From: Athripsodes cinereus
Taxonomy: Eukaryota; Arthropoda; Insecta; Trichoptera; Leptoceridae
Reading direction: 5' to 3'
NCBI GenBank assembly: GCA_947579605.1
Contig: OX388322.1
Coordinates: 6,758,001-6,822,000 of the forward strand
Length of the DNA: 64,000 nucleotides
Position 1 is the stretch's first letter; every line of letters starts with the position of its first letter. Position numbers and translations under genes: made by a program. Below the pieces are notes generated by a model, which saw only the letters and a program-made list of their open reading frames with translations, had not been told where the DNA came from and made no database searches. Below are positions 10,984-22,519 of the stretch, piece after piece.

Positions 10984-11126
10984 TTCTTGGACCATAGCAT
11001 TTTAGATAATATATGAATTAAATAAATAAATAAAAAAAAAAAAAAAAAACTTTTATTCTTGGACCATAGCATTTTAGATAATATATGAATTAAATAAATA
11101 AATAAAAAAAAAATAAAAAAATTGTA
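10984..11126. repeat. Tandem duplication of about 72 bp with A-rich spacer
   Basis: CTTGGACCATAGCATTTTAG and the following text, through TAAATAAATAAATAAAAAAA, occurs twice in a row (starting at about 10985 and 11057). The copies are virtually identical apart from A-run length. It could be a genuine tandem duplication or an assembly slip at the A-run. Confidence 0.8.
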
Positions 11127-11649
11127 AACCTATAAGTTCTTCATCTTTTTTTCTATTTTAGTCTCGATTTTTATCTTTTGCTGTATCTTAGTCCTGTTTT
11201 TGTCATACCCTTTCCTTTTGCACTCATTTTTTTCAGAGCTGTTTGTCATGTATTCAAAATCTCTAACCAATCTAAACGAATCCTTAGCTCTTGCTGATAA
11301 ATGAGTAAAATTATTATAGTTTGTAAATCACTGTCCACGAGTCAATCGCAAGAGTAATTAGTCCGTATTTCACCTCGAGGAGACACCAAGATAATGTTGT
11401 TATTAGCTATACTACTTAACACTTATAATAATTATGTAGATGCAATATACCCTTATCATTATACTATATTATCAGGTATGCCACAGTGTCTTCTGACACA
11501 GTGAACTAGTCAACTACTTGGGAGTCTCTACTGTCTCTAGTCCCTTGTCAGTCACCCAGTGAATTCCAGTGATGTGCTGCACGTACAAACCTAAAACACC
11601 TCGTATGCCTTCAACTTTCTATCACAGTTTCTTTGAGCTATTTATTTAA

Positions 11650-11900
11650 TTTATATGCACGGACACATTTTGAGAATACCGCAGGATAATATTACGATAA
11701 AAAGGACAATAGACATGGAAGTAGGAGTCAGAAAACTAGACAGACCAGTGACCACCTGAATGTCTACAATGCCCAGGGACATGAGGGAGGCAGAGCTGCG
11801 TTCATAGGATGCAGGGGGCCGGAGGCATTGAAAATTGAGGACTAGGAGAGCTGACCCCAAATAAATGGGATAACGGCGAAGGCGAGAAAGAAGAAGAAGT
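11650..11900 (+). pseudogene. Decayed LINE ORF2 C-terminus
   Basis: In broken frames the plus strand gives a HILRIP-like segment, RKLDRPVTTWM, MPRDMREAELRS and then TRRADPK, followed by a GAAAGAAGAAGAAG tract. The order (RP-TTW, DMREAEL, RRADP, purine tail) is that of arthropod LINE C-termini. In-frame stops are present and the RT domain is absent. Confidence 0.5.
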
Positions 11901-12064
11901 GTTCAATGCTGACTAGGAACTTTGGGGTCACAGGATTTGCTTTACCAATGCACCATCTTCTACTTTGCTCGCTTGCTTCTGCTTAGATGTAATAACCCCT
12001 TCATACTCAAATATTGTCCACTGAGCTATGTATATCTGTGCTCTGTAATCTTTTATATTATAAT

Positions 12065-12172
12065 TGTATGAATGAAAAAGAAGCGAGAGAAGTATGTAAG
12101 AATAGATCTATATGGCATTCTGATCTCTCTGCCTATCCCACTTGATGGGATACGGCATGAGGGTGTAGTATA
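12065..12172 (+). pseudogene. LINE-B extreme 3' end
   Basis: This is homologous to 7621-7727: a GAAGCGAGAGAAGTATGTAA segment, a TCTCTCTGCCTA segment and then a CGGCATGAGGGT end. It encodes remnants of EAREVCK...SAYP. Only about 100 bases survive. Confidence 0.7.
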
Positions 12173-12946
12173 GTCTAATATTAAAATTCTATGAACTATA
12201 GAAGGCTTTTATGTTTATGAACATTCAAAAAATTGCAATGTTAACAATAGAGGAAAAAGTGTTCTCTTGTACCTACTTAGCCAGGATCGTCGTTTGAGTT
12301 TAATGATTTCCAGTCTCTAGAGTTCTGTAACGTTTGTATCTATATAATTATTATTGTTTAACATGTTTAAAATGAAAGCTAACGTTCCGCCAATGTTGGC
12401 TGTTGACCAATATGGTATTAAATGACAATCTCTAGATGAATGGTTTGATAAGCACCATTGGTGATGCATTAATTATTACCAATATCATATTCCATGAATT
12501 GTTATAAAGTTTTATAATGGTAATATAAATTCAATGCGTCTTTGTTTATGTTCAACAACATTTCATTTGTGTGAGATCCATGTTTTAAATTTTCTCGCTT
12601 TTCCATTTCCTGACAGCTGGTGCGTTAGAGAAATTAACAATGTCGTTTATAATGGAAAGCATTTTCCTAATCGTTTACTGTCAATTTATGTCTTAAATAA
12701 TATTATTGACGTTACCAGCTTGACGGAAACAAATTTTATTGCCTTCACATTCACATCAAAATAATATGACATAATCTAACCATGAACTAGACTATTTTTA
12801 AGCAACAACTTTGACAATCACTATCAAAGTTGTTCTAATTGACTCAAGACTGGTATCAGTACCTACATAGTTTTGTATTTTTAAAAAACATTATGTCTTG
12901 GGTTTTTTATAGTTCTAAAATATATGCTAACTTGAACTATATATAA

Positions 12947-13206
12947 AACTTTTAAAAAATTTCAAGTCATGTGATAAGCATGACACAGAGGAATTGGGAA
13001 TGTTACCTAGATTAAAAGAGTATTGCCTTGAGTCGAGTCATATGCGTCGAAACTCTGTGTCGTGCACTCCTAAATGAAATTCAAATAAGTACCTATGTGT
13101 ATCATATACAACATACCTACCGGGTTAATACCTATTCAAATAGGTTGACTATCGGTGAGTGTGATCAATTGGAACGATTAATATAGAGTGGTTCAAAAAT
13201 ATGATT
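12947..13206. repeat. Dispersed repeat of about 280 bp, copy 2
   Basis: This is the partner of 5068-5345, in the same orientation, with shared blocks CAAGTCATGTGATAAGCATG and GACTATCGGTGAGTGTGATC. No LINE, SINE or TIR signature was recognised. Confidence 0.6.
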
Positions 13207-13220
13207 TATATACTAAACCA

Positions 13221-13265
13221 TCACAGCATATTCCACAAGTTTGGTAGCCAGTAGAACACCAGCAT
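13221..13265 (-). repeat. R2rep 3'-end fragment
   Basis: ACCATCACAGCATATTCCAC then GTTTGGTAGCCAGTAG matches the complement of the R2rep 3' end (CTGGCTACC..CACTTGTGGGATATGCCGTGATGGT). Very short. Confidence 0.4.
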
Positions 13266-14820
13266 TTTTTTATATGGGCACTTAGTTATTTTTTGTGTCC
13301 AATATTGATAAAGGTTTCCTACTCGAACCTTCGTTTGTTACATTTTTGATGCCGTCCAATCGTCTAGTCAAAGAATTGTACCCATCACTCGATGATATAC
13401 TTTAAGAGTTTTCCAAATATTGTCAAATCTTAGACAAGAGGCATTTTGTTTCTACTCCTACAATTTAGTCCAAGAAGTTTTAAGTTCATCGACAGTGAAA
13501 TCAATACTTTTAACAAATATTACAGTAACGAGATTTCTCAGTTTGGAGGTAGAGCGAAAACATAAATATATTTCTTTGATCGTTTGTGATACTCGTTGCT
13601 AGAGTCGCAAATTATGTACGTGCGACCATTCAAGAAATGTCCCGTGTAAAATAAGTCGTCAAACAGAATCATTAACCATTTGTTTGTTGACAAGCTGAGA
13701 AAATTCTAACTATTTACTAAGTGCTCTTCTTTATTTTTACCGCCTGTCTTGACATAGGGATGAAAAAACGATGGTGCACGGACTAACATTTTAAACCAAC
13801 AGGTAAATATATATTTTTTTTTAAATTGTTGCGTGTAGGAGTTCAGTCGCCCATCTTAAAATCTGCAATATAATGAATTAAAATTCATATACTTAACAAT
13901 ACTATAGTAGTATAGTATAGTGTATGAATTTTAATTGCTAAAAACAAAACAAGTACATAAGTCCAGAATAAAGCTGTTTCTAAACAGCTCGATAATTTCT
14001 AAATTGCAAAAAGTGTTTCAACAGTTCACTGAAAGTAACTTCAAAATCGTCCCAAAATTAAGCATAATATTTAATTTCTGTACATGAATAGTGACAGAAA
14101 TCAAAATAGTGTCCAACATGCAATACACGAAGAACAGTATGTCAGCTTGGAAGACACTCAAAACGATAGAAAGACTGCAGGGCCTCTATATCGCAAGTGG
14201 AGCCTTCTGCAGGCTCCAGGTCTTAAATCAATTTTTAGAAAAATCATATCTATTACTAATAATCATTTATGTAACTAATTACATTAAAGTGACTGAAATT
14301 ATTTTCAATAATTAATATTTTACACTATAATATTGAATTCACAAGGTTCACGATACCTTAATTACATATAAGTATTTAATAATTTCCCTGCCATATCTAT
14401 ATTGACCAGACAGAATGTTTGATGGATGTGGTATGTAGAAAGAATGAAGTAATTACAATATAATATCATCTGTGTAATAGAGCCGCCATTATATTAATGC
14501 TTACAATAATTATCATCGACATGTTGAACTTTTTATACATCAATACCACACACATGACTATGCAACAGAGACATTTTCTATGTAATAGAATGAAGGAAAA
14601 CACATTATTATCGAGTATATTTAATACGTTTGCATATTGGAAACAAATCAAAGAAACCTAACACAATAAGTACGTATTTGAAGTTGAGAAGATGAATTTT
14701 AAAAAAGCATTTAGAAAGAAGTTTGTGTGTTCGCATTGTGAAAAGACATTTTTATCATATTAACATAACACTGACAAACAGCTTGAGGAAAGCCCTCGAG
14801 AAATAAAATCAGTAGTGAAC
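13266..14820. other. AT-rich DNA, no recognised gene
   Basis: This includes a short inverted repeat (GAATTAAAATTCATATACTT near 13874 against ...GTATGAATTTTAATT ending about 13937). At 14150-14220 the minus strand gives LQKAPLAI, vaguely like the LQKAVLL element of LINE-H, too weak to call. Around 14690-14770 a KKFVCSHCEKTF phrase looks like half a zinc finger but has no matching second half. Confidence 0.4.
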
Positions 14821-14844
14821 AGTTAACGGCGTTTTATATCAAAT

Positions 14845-15087
14845 ATGTCAAAAAAAATAGTAGATAATGGTAGTACTGAAATATGGAAAGACAGTATCGA
14901 GGAGGACAGTTGCCCTTTCTCCCTCTCTAAAAACAGATCAAATTTACACAGGATAATACAATATCCTGGATGTAATTGGGAAACCCTTCTTCCTTTGATC
15001 GGACTGAGCAAACGACTGGACGAAGTAAAAGTGCCTTCTTCTAGAAAAATCCTTGCAATAGGACTTGGTGATACTCAGGCTTCATAA
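14845..15087 (+). other. Unrecognised 80-codon open frame
   Basis: An ATG-initiated frame of 80 codons with mixed composition (acidic start, then PGCNWETLLPLIGLSKRLDE). I recognise no domain. There is no signal peptide or membrane segment. It lies just before a LINE-H fragment on the opposite strand, so it may be part of an old element. Confidence 0.15.
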
Positions 15088-15204
15088 TATATTTCAGCTT
15101 AGCCTAGTTTTTGCTATTTTTAGAAAATCATCTTACAATGTTCGAGTTTGTTCTCACATCATGTCCTATGAAAATAGTTAAATCATGGGAGATCACTAAC
15201 AGAG

Positions 15205-15445
15205 CTACAGAGACAAAAACCTTCTAACTATCCTGGTGGATGATAGAAGAACAGCCTTCTGCATGCTCTATTTGAGCCTGTCATCTACTCCCAGTTTTCT
15301 GAGATTGCTTGACAGACTCTTAGGTATTAAACCATTCACAGACAACACTATAGGCACGATGATTGTGGTTGGTGTTCTCCACATATCTTTGATTTCGTGA
15401 GCAAGATCAAGATATTTTACTATTTTATCCTGCTCAGCATTATTT
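15205..15445 (-). pseudogene. LINE-H ORF C-terminus (likely REL-type non-LTR element)
   Basis: The minus strand encodes QDKIVKYLDLAHEIKDMW, then IIVPIVLSVNGLIPKSL, LRKLGVDD and, after a stop, MQKAVLLSSTRIVRRFLSL. This pattern is the C-terminal tail that, in many invertebrate non-LTR elements, follows a PD-(D/E)XK-like endonuclease. That endonuclease is missing here. At least one in-frame stop makes it a relic. Confidence 0.65.
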
Positions 15446-16555
15446 AACTATCTCTAAACAGTATTATTTCAAGATCTCAAAACCCATATTTAAAATAGTA
15501 TACCCAAATTCATTATTTTGTTCATCAATGATTTTTAAGATCAAACGTTGGATTTTTTACATCATAGGATTGTATTCTGTAATGTTTTTAAGAGTACTGA
15601 TTTCACGGCTTATGTTTTTGGATGAAGTTAATTAAAACAAATTAATATTACGTCAAGAGATTGAAATGAAATATGTAGGTACACAATAATTCATGCAAAG
15701 TTATAAAAACAATAATTTACAAATATAGTACAGATTTAAATCACTGAAAAATTATATTAAACTGTCTCATAATATAAAATTTATTCTGAAACAGCGGAAC
15801 TTCCTGAAGTCTTTCCATTCCTTATTTATTTTCCAAGTTACTTCCACATTCGTTCTGTCAATTTCTGTCTAATAAGACGCTATATTAGTGCATTTATCAA
15901 TTATTTCATTAGGTTTACGTATGTTGTAGAAAAATCTATGTTTTACAATAAACTGGTTATAATAAATTACACATGACTGTAGAGAAACCAATATCTTGCA
16001 ATAAGTTGTTTTACCTATCTGCATTAGAGGTAGAAATACTCAAGTAATAGACAAGTTTTTTTACGAGTCTACTGACATCTTCAGAGCAAACTGGCGCCTT
16101 CCTATGATAAAGCATTCGTTGTACCTAAAGATAAAAGGCATTTAGAAATATCTCAAGACGTTTCACAAACAATGAGAGCACTTGGAAGTCTTGGAACTGA
16201 AGTTTCATATTATGCTTTATCTGGTACATAAATTATTAAACTCATAGACTCAATTATATCTTCGCGAAACGTTTTTCTTACGTCATAAAAATATGGATTG
16301 TTGTATGTATGTATAAGTTGAATAAACTTTCTAATCATCAAAAATAATTATAGAAATTAAGAAAATCCAAAATCCTACAATCAGACATCTAAACATCAAC
16401 ATTTTTAATGAAAAAACTTTAAGAAAATCCAATTTCTACAGATTATTAATAAGATTTTTTTTGCAAATTGAAGACCTTGGCGGAAAAACAACAATTGTTC
16501 AAAATTTTATGAAATCGTTTTATTGCTTTAATATGATCTAGTGCACACCCTCTAC
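15446..16555. other. AT-rich DNA, nothing recognised
   Basis: No reading frame with a recognisable domain and no repeat end was found. Confidence 0.5.
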
Positions 16556-16559
16556 TGGT

Positions 16560-16756
16560 GGTTTAATTTATAAACATGGGAAAACAACACATGTCCTTCA
16601 AATAGCGCAAAAGGCGTCGGAAGTTCTCAAAAGAGATGTACCAACTACATTGACTAGGTGTTGGGAAGCCAACGGTGTTGAGCTGCTCATGATGAAAACC
16701 AATGTAAAAGTTTTGAAAAGGTTTTGTATCAAGCAATGGAGAGAAGTCGGTTGATG
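16560..16756 (+). pseudogene. LINE-D ORF2 extreme C-terminus, decayed
   Basis: The plus strand at 16655-16752 corresponds to the last codons of LINE-D (an F-K-F-I-KQWREVG-stop-like phrase). The complement of the region aligns with the same segment at 8645-8760 read on the other strand. Frames are broken. Confidence 0.45.
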
Positions 16757-17039
16757 TCAATTTATTTTATGATTTTTATCTTATGACTTGGTGGAAAAAC
16801 GACATATGTGCACAATTTTTTGGAAAAACAACAAATGTCACATCATTATATTTTGTTCTATTTTCAATTTTAACAAAGGAATTAACAAAAATGAAACTTG
16901 CTTTAGCTATTCATCGCATCACCTACATGTTACAGCAATAACAGCAAAGAAAATCGTATTTTATTATAAGTTAGGACGTTTTAATGCTCTCTAATAAATA
17001 TTGATAAGTTATACAATTCAATTTAGAAAAGGTGATATC

Positions 17040-17235
17040 TTTTTCGAGTGCCATGTAAAAGGCAGATGTTCGAAAAAATAAAGACATTTTACGTCTCAAA
17101 TTCAACGCTGAGGTTTGCCACCCATTCTGAATGCCCCTTTTTTTGGAACAGAGAAGACAGCCTACATGTTTGTTACATGCAGCTGGTCTACTGGCTACAC
17201 CAATTGTGGGATATGCCGTGATGGAGTAGTAGTAG
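17040..17235 (+). repeat. R2rep copy
   Basis: This contains the family's ordered blocks: TGTAAAAGGCAGATGTTCGA, AAAATAAAGACATTTTAC, TGCCACCCATTCTGAATG, ACATGTTTGTTACATGCAGC, TGGTCTACTGGCTAC and GTGGGATATGCCGTGATGG, ending in AGTAGTAGTAGATA. It is non-coding. Confidence 0.8.
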
Positions 17236-17242
17236 ATATTAT

Positions 17243-17423
17243 GGGCGTAGCTAGGGGGAGGGTTTTGGGGATTCAACCCCCCCCCCGAAAAGTTTAAATT
17301 TTAACATCAATAATCTTTTTTTTACATATTTCATAATTATAATATAAAGGTTATTGCATGCAATTGCATTAGTTTTATTTTTTTGAATCCCCCCCCCCCC
17401 GATATTAAAACCTGGCTACGCCC
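17243..17423. mobile_element. Small TIR element with C-rich subtermini
   Basis: The left end GGGCGTAGCTAGG and right end CCTGGCTACGCCC are inverted repeats. Each side also has a poly-C run (17277-17286 and 17388-17401) preceded by TTGGGGATTCAA or TTTTTTGAATC, so one end is poly-C inside G-rich text. At about 181 bp with no coding capacity it is MITE-like. It sits a few bases beyond an R2rep 3' end. Confidence 0.7.
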
Positions 17424-17982
17424 GTGCTAGATATCTATTATAAGTAAATTAGGCGTGAAAAAATTTAATACATTGTTATCTCTAAAAGGTAAACGAATCT
17501 TCCTCTCTTTACCTACCCCACAAAGTGCATGATGTTATATGTAATACAGATATGAGTCTAATGACAACTAAACATAATTATTATCTTTTCAGTGATGATT
17601 ATCATTGCTGTACAAGTCACAAAACAGAACTAGATTAAATAGTTGTTAATACATCAACAACACGTGACGGAGATCTCAGCTCACAATCAGCTGTGCGTGC
17701 AGACACCAAGTAGGTGGATCCATGCGTTAAATGTTAACTAATAATGGTAATAACAACGTATCTTTATTATTGATTTTATTAAATTGATTGTTTATTGTTT
17801 TTATTGCTTAGCAAATGGATCTGAAATCGATAGGAGACAGGGCCGACTCTGCCAAAATTTGCCAAAAAATATTTAGTGTTTTTAAACATTGAAGAAATAT
17901 GCAGCGTGTATTTTATGTCATAGAAATGAGTTTTAATTAAAAAAAACTTTTTTAGCATTTTAGTAAAATTGGATATACCATA

Positions 17983-18375
17983 TCGAGGGTATACAACCAA
18001 AATGCACTAAGTCATTTTAGTTTTGAAATGACATGGTGGCAGTTAAATGAAAAAAAATATGTTAAGATCAATACGAATATGCCGTGTATTATTTGAACTT
18101 TAATTAAGATGATATGCTGAAATATCTTTATTTCTCGGATATTTCAGGAGTCCAAGAACTTCTATTTATCCGTTTAGGTGAAGATTTTTTTTTTTAATAT
18201 TTGGACTCTCTCTATTCTAATACAGCTATTCTAATTAATTAAGATGATATTGGTAAATGACTTTTAGGCTTTGCAAACAATTTCAAACATAGGAAAAATG
18301 TTAATTACTTGAATAGCTTTTGACAATTTTTGTAGCACTAGTCTGACTAAGTGCATTTTGGTTGTATACCCTCGA
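17983..18375. mobile_element. MITE with 32-bp terminal inverted repeats
   Basis: The left end begins TCGAGGGTATACAACCAAAA and continues through TGCACTAAGTCA. The right end is its reverse complement with a single mismatch. The 393-bp interior is AT-rich and non-coding. No clear TSD was resolved, so the superfamily is not assigned. Confidence 0.8.
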
Positions 18376-19665
18376 ATCTACTACTACTAAAAGTCTAAAA
18401 CGAAACACAAAAAAAAATCATAATAATTCGTTCTAAATGGTTCCGTCTATATTTTTCTTGTGTTGGCCAGCGTTTTGCCAAACACCCTTATGTCACCAAT
18501 TGTGTAATAGAGAGAAATCTGAAAACTTTCAGTAAGAATTTACACGATTGTATCATCCACTGTCTTCAAAGGTTTATGCTTCCACTTCCAAAAACTAACA
18601 TCATTTGTGCAACATTCGTGTTTGGAATAAAATTTAACGTCGATTTTAATTGGTTGTCCCAGAAGAAGCTGGCAAAAACAAAATGTCAAACATGAACGTT
18701 TATTTGTTTAAGAAACGACTTAAATGTTGAAGAAATACGAACCTAGTGTGAGAATCTGTTAAGAACCTCGTACCATGAACAATAAAGGATTGCGTATAAA
18801 AATTAGATTGATGCGGGGGAATTTATAGAAAATTATTTGTATCAGAATGAAGTGATAGATCGTGTGATTGTAAGGAGACAAATCTTTCCCTCGAAAAGAA
18901 CTTTGTAAAGCAGAGAGAGAATAAGTATGTAGGTACATTCCTACTTTCAGACGGAATGAGGTACAATGCAATAAATCCCTATCCAACTAGTACACAAGAA
19001 AAAAAGATGTCATAGCTGTCTCCCTAAAACGTCGCAATAGTGTACGACTTCCTAGTGATATCCCTGATAGTAAATGCACTGCATGAGCTACAAGTAAACC
19101 GTACACCAGCTACAATATTGCAGGCTACAGGCGCTAGCAATGCGCGCATGACCAACCAATTGTTAAAAGATCATTTCTCATAGATATTATACATATTATA
19201 TTGAACTCAAACGGTTATTCATTTCGTTTTAATAACATTTTTATTGATTCTCGATGTTTTCGCGATTGCAGCTCTAAATATTTAACTGTAAAATGTAATA
19301 ATTACTTGTTTTATAAAGTTACTTATTCACCTTTCATACCGCGTCTTTAGAAATTTTGAGTCCACTGACCAAAAATTATTATATATACATACTTACATCT
19401 TGCTCCACTTGTGTTAGCTGGGTCGAGGGTCCATTGAACCTTGGTAAGTACTTTCTCAGAGATCCTTGTCTATTGCTGATTCCAGAATCTCTGGCCACTA
19501 TAAAGTATAAACAATTTTTTTTACATTTGGCATGCATATTTTTTGGAAACTATGAGTAAAAACAGTAAACGCTAGCAGTATCGAGCGCTAAGCAAACTTA
19601 TTTATTATTCTTTTCGTAGCTTAATACAACCGTCATAAGGGAGAAAGCAACATGTAACGTACCAT
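18376..19665. other. AT-rich DNA, no recognised gene
   Basis: At 19400-19520 a phrase with GC higher than its surroundings (GTTAGCTGGGTCGAGGGTCC and neighbours) may be an old element piece, but I cannot identify it. Confidence 0.45.
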
Positions 19666-19670
19666 CAGTG

Positions 19671-19951
19671 TTCCATCACGGCATATTCTAGAAGTGGGGT
19701 AGCCAGCAAACCAGCTGTTACCTTTGTAAGACCAGCAGACCAGCGTGACAGTTGTTATCTTTGCGCCACTCAAAGTTCACTGCTTGGGGAGTATATGAAG
19801 GAAAATAAAATAATTGTTTAAAGCGATGATGAGATATGCCACCCATTCTGAATGTCTTAACTTTCCTGTGACGCAGAGAGAACGACCTGCATGTTGATTG
19901 CACGCAGTTAGTCTGCTATTTACCCCACTTGCGGAAATGCCGTGATCTAAT
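19671..19951. repeat. Inverted pair of R2rep copies
   Basis: A short minus-strand copy (19671-19735, TCCATCACGGCATATTC then GGGGTAGCCAGCAAACCAGC) faces a longer plus-strand copy (19820-19951, with TGCCACCCATTCTGAATGTC and ATGCCGTGATCT). The two 3' ends point outward. Confidence 0.7.
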
Positions 19952-20369
19952 GAATGTATTTCTAAAATAAAATGGTTATTTATTGTTATTTATTGTATTA
20001 TTAAAAATTTGAATATCCATATGAACTGTAATAATTTGAAAATCACAAAATATAAGTAATGCATTATCCTACTCAGGTTCCATCCATAATTTCACAATTT
20101 GCTATATTACATTAACCCCACAAGGTTGTCAATATTATATTACAGAGATGTGCAAAATACTTTGAAAAAAGTATTTAAATACAAAATACAAATACTTTTG
20201 AATTTTTGTATTTCAAATACAAAATACAAATACTTTTGAATTTTCGTATTTCAAATACAAAATACTAAATACTTTTTCAAAATGGTATTTAAGTACAAAA
20301 TACAAAATACGTATTTTCAAAATACTTTTTTAAAATACTTATTTAAAATACTTTTTACAAATAGTCGAA

Positions 20370-20730
20370 CAAGGTGTAAGACAGGGGTATTCAATATTTA
20401 CAGCATTCTTTAACTGTTATATACAGCGAGCCATTGATGAATTGATAGAAGAAATGAAGAACTGGACAAGAGTATAGATAAATGGAGAAAGGGTTGACAT
20501 GATTCGATATAGCATTGCTTGCAGATAATGAAGATGAGATGAATAAAGCCTTAGGAAGAACTGTCAAAATACAACATAAAAATAAATAAAGACAAAACAA
20601 AATGTATGGTTGTTCGAAGATGAGGCGACTGCAAAAATTGTCATAAATGGAGTGAGTATCATCAAGCAGGTTAGAAAATTCCTGAACTTGGGCTGCAGAA
20701 TAAATCAGGATGGATACTCCGAATCTGAAA
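20370..20730 (+). pseudogene. LINE-I reverse-transcriptase fragment inside a TIR element
   Basis: Broken frames give GVRQGYSIFTAFFNCYIQRA then IDELIEEM, the segment before the RT catalytic motif. A degraded version of the YADD region follows near 20505, and then IVINGVSIIKQVRKFLNLGC with INQDGYSESEI, the segment following it. Stops and frameshifts are present. From about 20740 the sequence changes to different LINE-like text (GLLQTLLDRLQ) without a clear junction motif. Confidence 0.65.
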
Positions 20731-20739
20731 TCGTATATA

Positions 20740-21170
20740 TGGACTACTGTAACATCATATTATATACAGGACTGCTCCAGACCCTTCTTGATCGTCTTCA
20801 GATGGTTTTTGCCTCCGAACCATTTACAGAGAGAATCAGAACTGCCACATCACTTCACTATTAAGAAGTCTACACTAGCTGAGACTCTCAGAGAGAGTGG
20901 TGTTTAAACTGTGTCTCACTGTCCACTAGGTAGCACACCACCCACTGAGCTGTTCCGCTGACAAAAAATTGAGGCGAAGACTGTGCTCAGCTTCTAATGC
21001 CGTGAACAAACTCGTAGAATTCAATATTGCAAATTCCTCTAATTTGCAGAAAGGAGAACCAGAGTTGCAGCGCCAACTGCCTGGAACAGATTGACTGCAG
21101 ACAAAGTTGAGAACGCTACAGTTCATAAGAAATCACAGTGCCCTTGGAATGGTCATAGATCATTAAACGG
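20740..21170. other. Unassigned, possibly second LINE fragment
   Basis: GC-richer text than the flanks. The phrase GLLQTLLDRLQMVF and a downstream SADKKLRRRLCSASNAVNKL-like frame suggest a protein-coding origin. I cannot place it in a family with confidence. Confidence 0.25.
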
Positions 21171-21499
21171 CGTCATGTATAATTAGTTCAATCACATTAT
21201 TATGTGTATATCTCAAAAATGGAGTACTCTAATGGAAAAGTTGTATTCGTAATTCAACAAATTGACAAAAAAGCTTGAATACGCGCATATCAATTAATGG
21301 CAGAATTTTGTTTCAAAAAAATAAAAAGGTATTTGTAAAAGTATTTTGTGTAAAATACAAAATACTCAAAAAAAATATTTCAAATAAAATACAAAATACT
21401 TTTTACGAAAAGGTATTTGAAATACAAAATGAAAATACGTATTTTGTATTTTGTACTTGTATTTTAAGTACTTTTATTTCAAATACGTCACATCTCTGT

Positions 21500-22200
21500 T
21501 AGAAGTTTAAATAAAAACAATAAGACTAAACACCGAACTGATATGCATAAAAAACACCCAATGCAAACAATGTGATATTTAAATATTTTTACTTGAATAA
21601 ATGAATAAAAGAAAAAGGCTTTTGAATGACATCAATCGGCCAGAATCTGATAAGTTAACAAATGAAAACAGCACATGTACACGGTTGAAAGGTCAAATAA
21701 AAAAAAATCTTGCTATGCTGTCGACCCGAAACAATATTCTCGGCTTAGCGTCGTTCCACTCTGTTTACCTCGCCCGGTATAAGTACGGTATTAAAAACAA
21801 ATAAATAGATAGATAAAATATAATAATAACAATGACCATAATTAATAAATTGAACAGCTTATTTGTTTTACAACCGAAAAAAATAACGGTGATAATATAA
21901 AATTAAAATACAATAGCGCGCTCGATTCACCGATTAATCAGATGAAGTATAACAAAGATAAAAAAGAAGTTTGTTAAACTGTTGAAGTGATCGATTGCCA
22001 TATCTTTTGTACACGAAATCTTGAATGCGAGTTTTGTTACATTAGCTGCATCTACACTTACCGAACGAACGCGAATGATACGAACGAATGCTCTTTCTCT
22101 CTTTTCTTCTTTGTGTCGACATAGAAAAGAAATGAGAAAAAAATAACAAATTTGATCGATTTGACTGTCTATATAGCCGCCTTAAAAGAAGCTGGCAAGG
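21500..22200. other. AT-rich DNA, nothing recognised
   Basis: There is a pyrimidine-rich tract near 22090-22120. No gene, repeat end or RNA fold was identified. Confidence 0.5.
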
Positions 22201-22202
22201 GC

Positions 22203-22362
22203 AGCTCCCCTAGACAAACCGTCACTTGTCGATCAAACTCAAACGAATTTACGACTATAACCGCAACAATAACGCATACGAGTAATTACACGGTACATGT
22301 AGGTAGGTTGTCGTAAATTCGTTTGTAGTCGATCGAAAAGTGCGTGCTTGTCTAGGGGGGCT
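22203..22362. mobile_element. MITE with about 48-bp terminal inverted repeats
   Basis: The left arm starts AGCTCCCCTAGACAA and continues to AAACGAATTTACGAC (about 22254). The right arm is the reverse complement, starting GTCGTAAATTCGTTTG (22308) and ending TTGTCTAGGGGGGCT (22362), with several mismatches. It is non-coding and about 160 bp. Confidence 0.78.
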
Positions 22363-22519
22363 GGTGTCGAACTTGTGTATTGAAAGACTTGGTTTGGAGT
22401 GGCCAGAGCTTCTGGAAGCAGCGATGGACAGGAATCTCTGGAAGAGGTACCAAGGCAATATGGACCCCCGACCCAACTAGGACAAGGGGAAGAAGATGTA
22501 TGTATGTTTGTAACTGTCC

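Larger units (their letters stand above)
20143..21498. mobile_element. hAT-like TIR element with AAATAC-rich ends
   Basis: The termini CAGAGATGTG (20143) and CACATCTCTG (21498) are inverted repeats. They are followed inward by 200-base subterminal zones built from repeated AAATAC/GTATTT words (to about 20350, and from about 21320). The CAG start and structure fit a non-autonomous hAT element. The flanking 8-mers do not match well, so the TSD is not proven. The interior holds LINE-derived sequence. Confidence 0.7.

Noticed and set aside
14083..14315. Overlapping 64- and 74-codon frames
   Set aside because: No domain; the opposite strand shows only a weak LQKAPLAI phrase resembling a LINE C-terminus, insufficient to call.
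14690..14770. KKFVCSHCEKTF zinc-finger-like phrase
   Set aside because: The frame hits a stop before the histidine pair could complete a C2H2 finger, and there are no further fingers around it.
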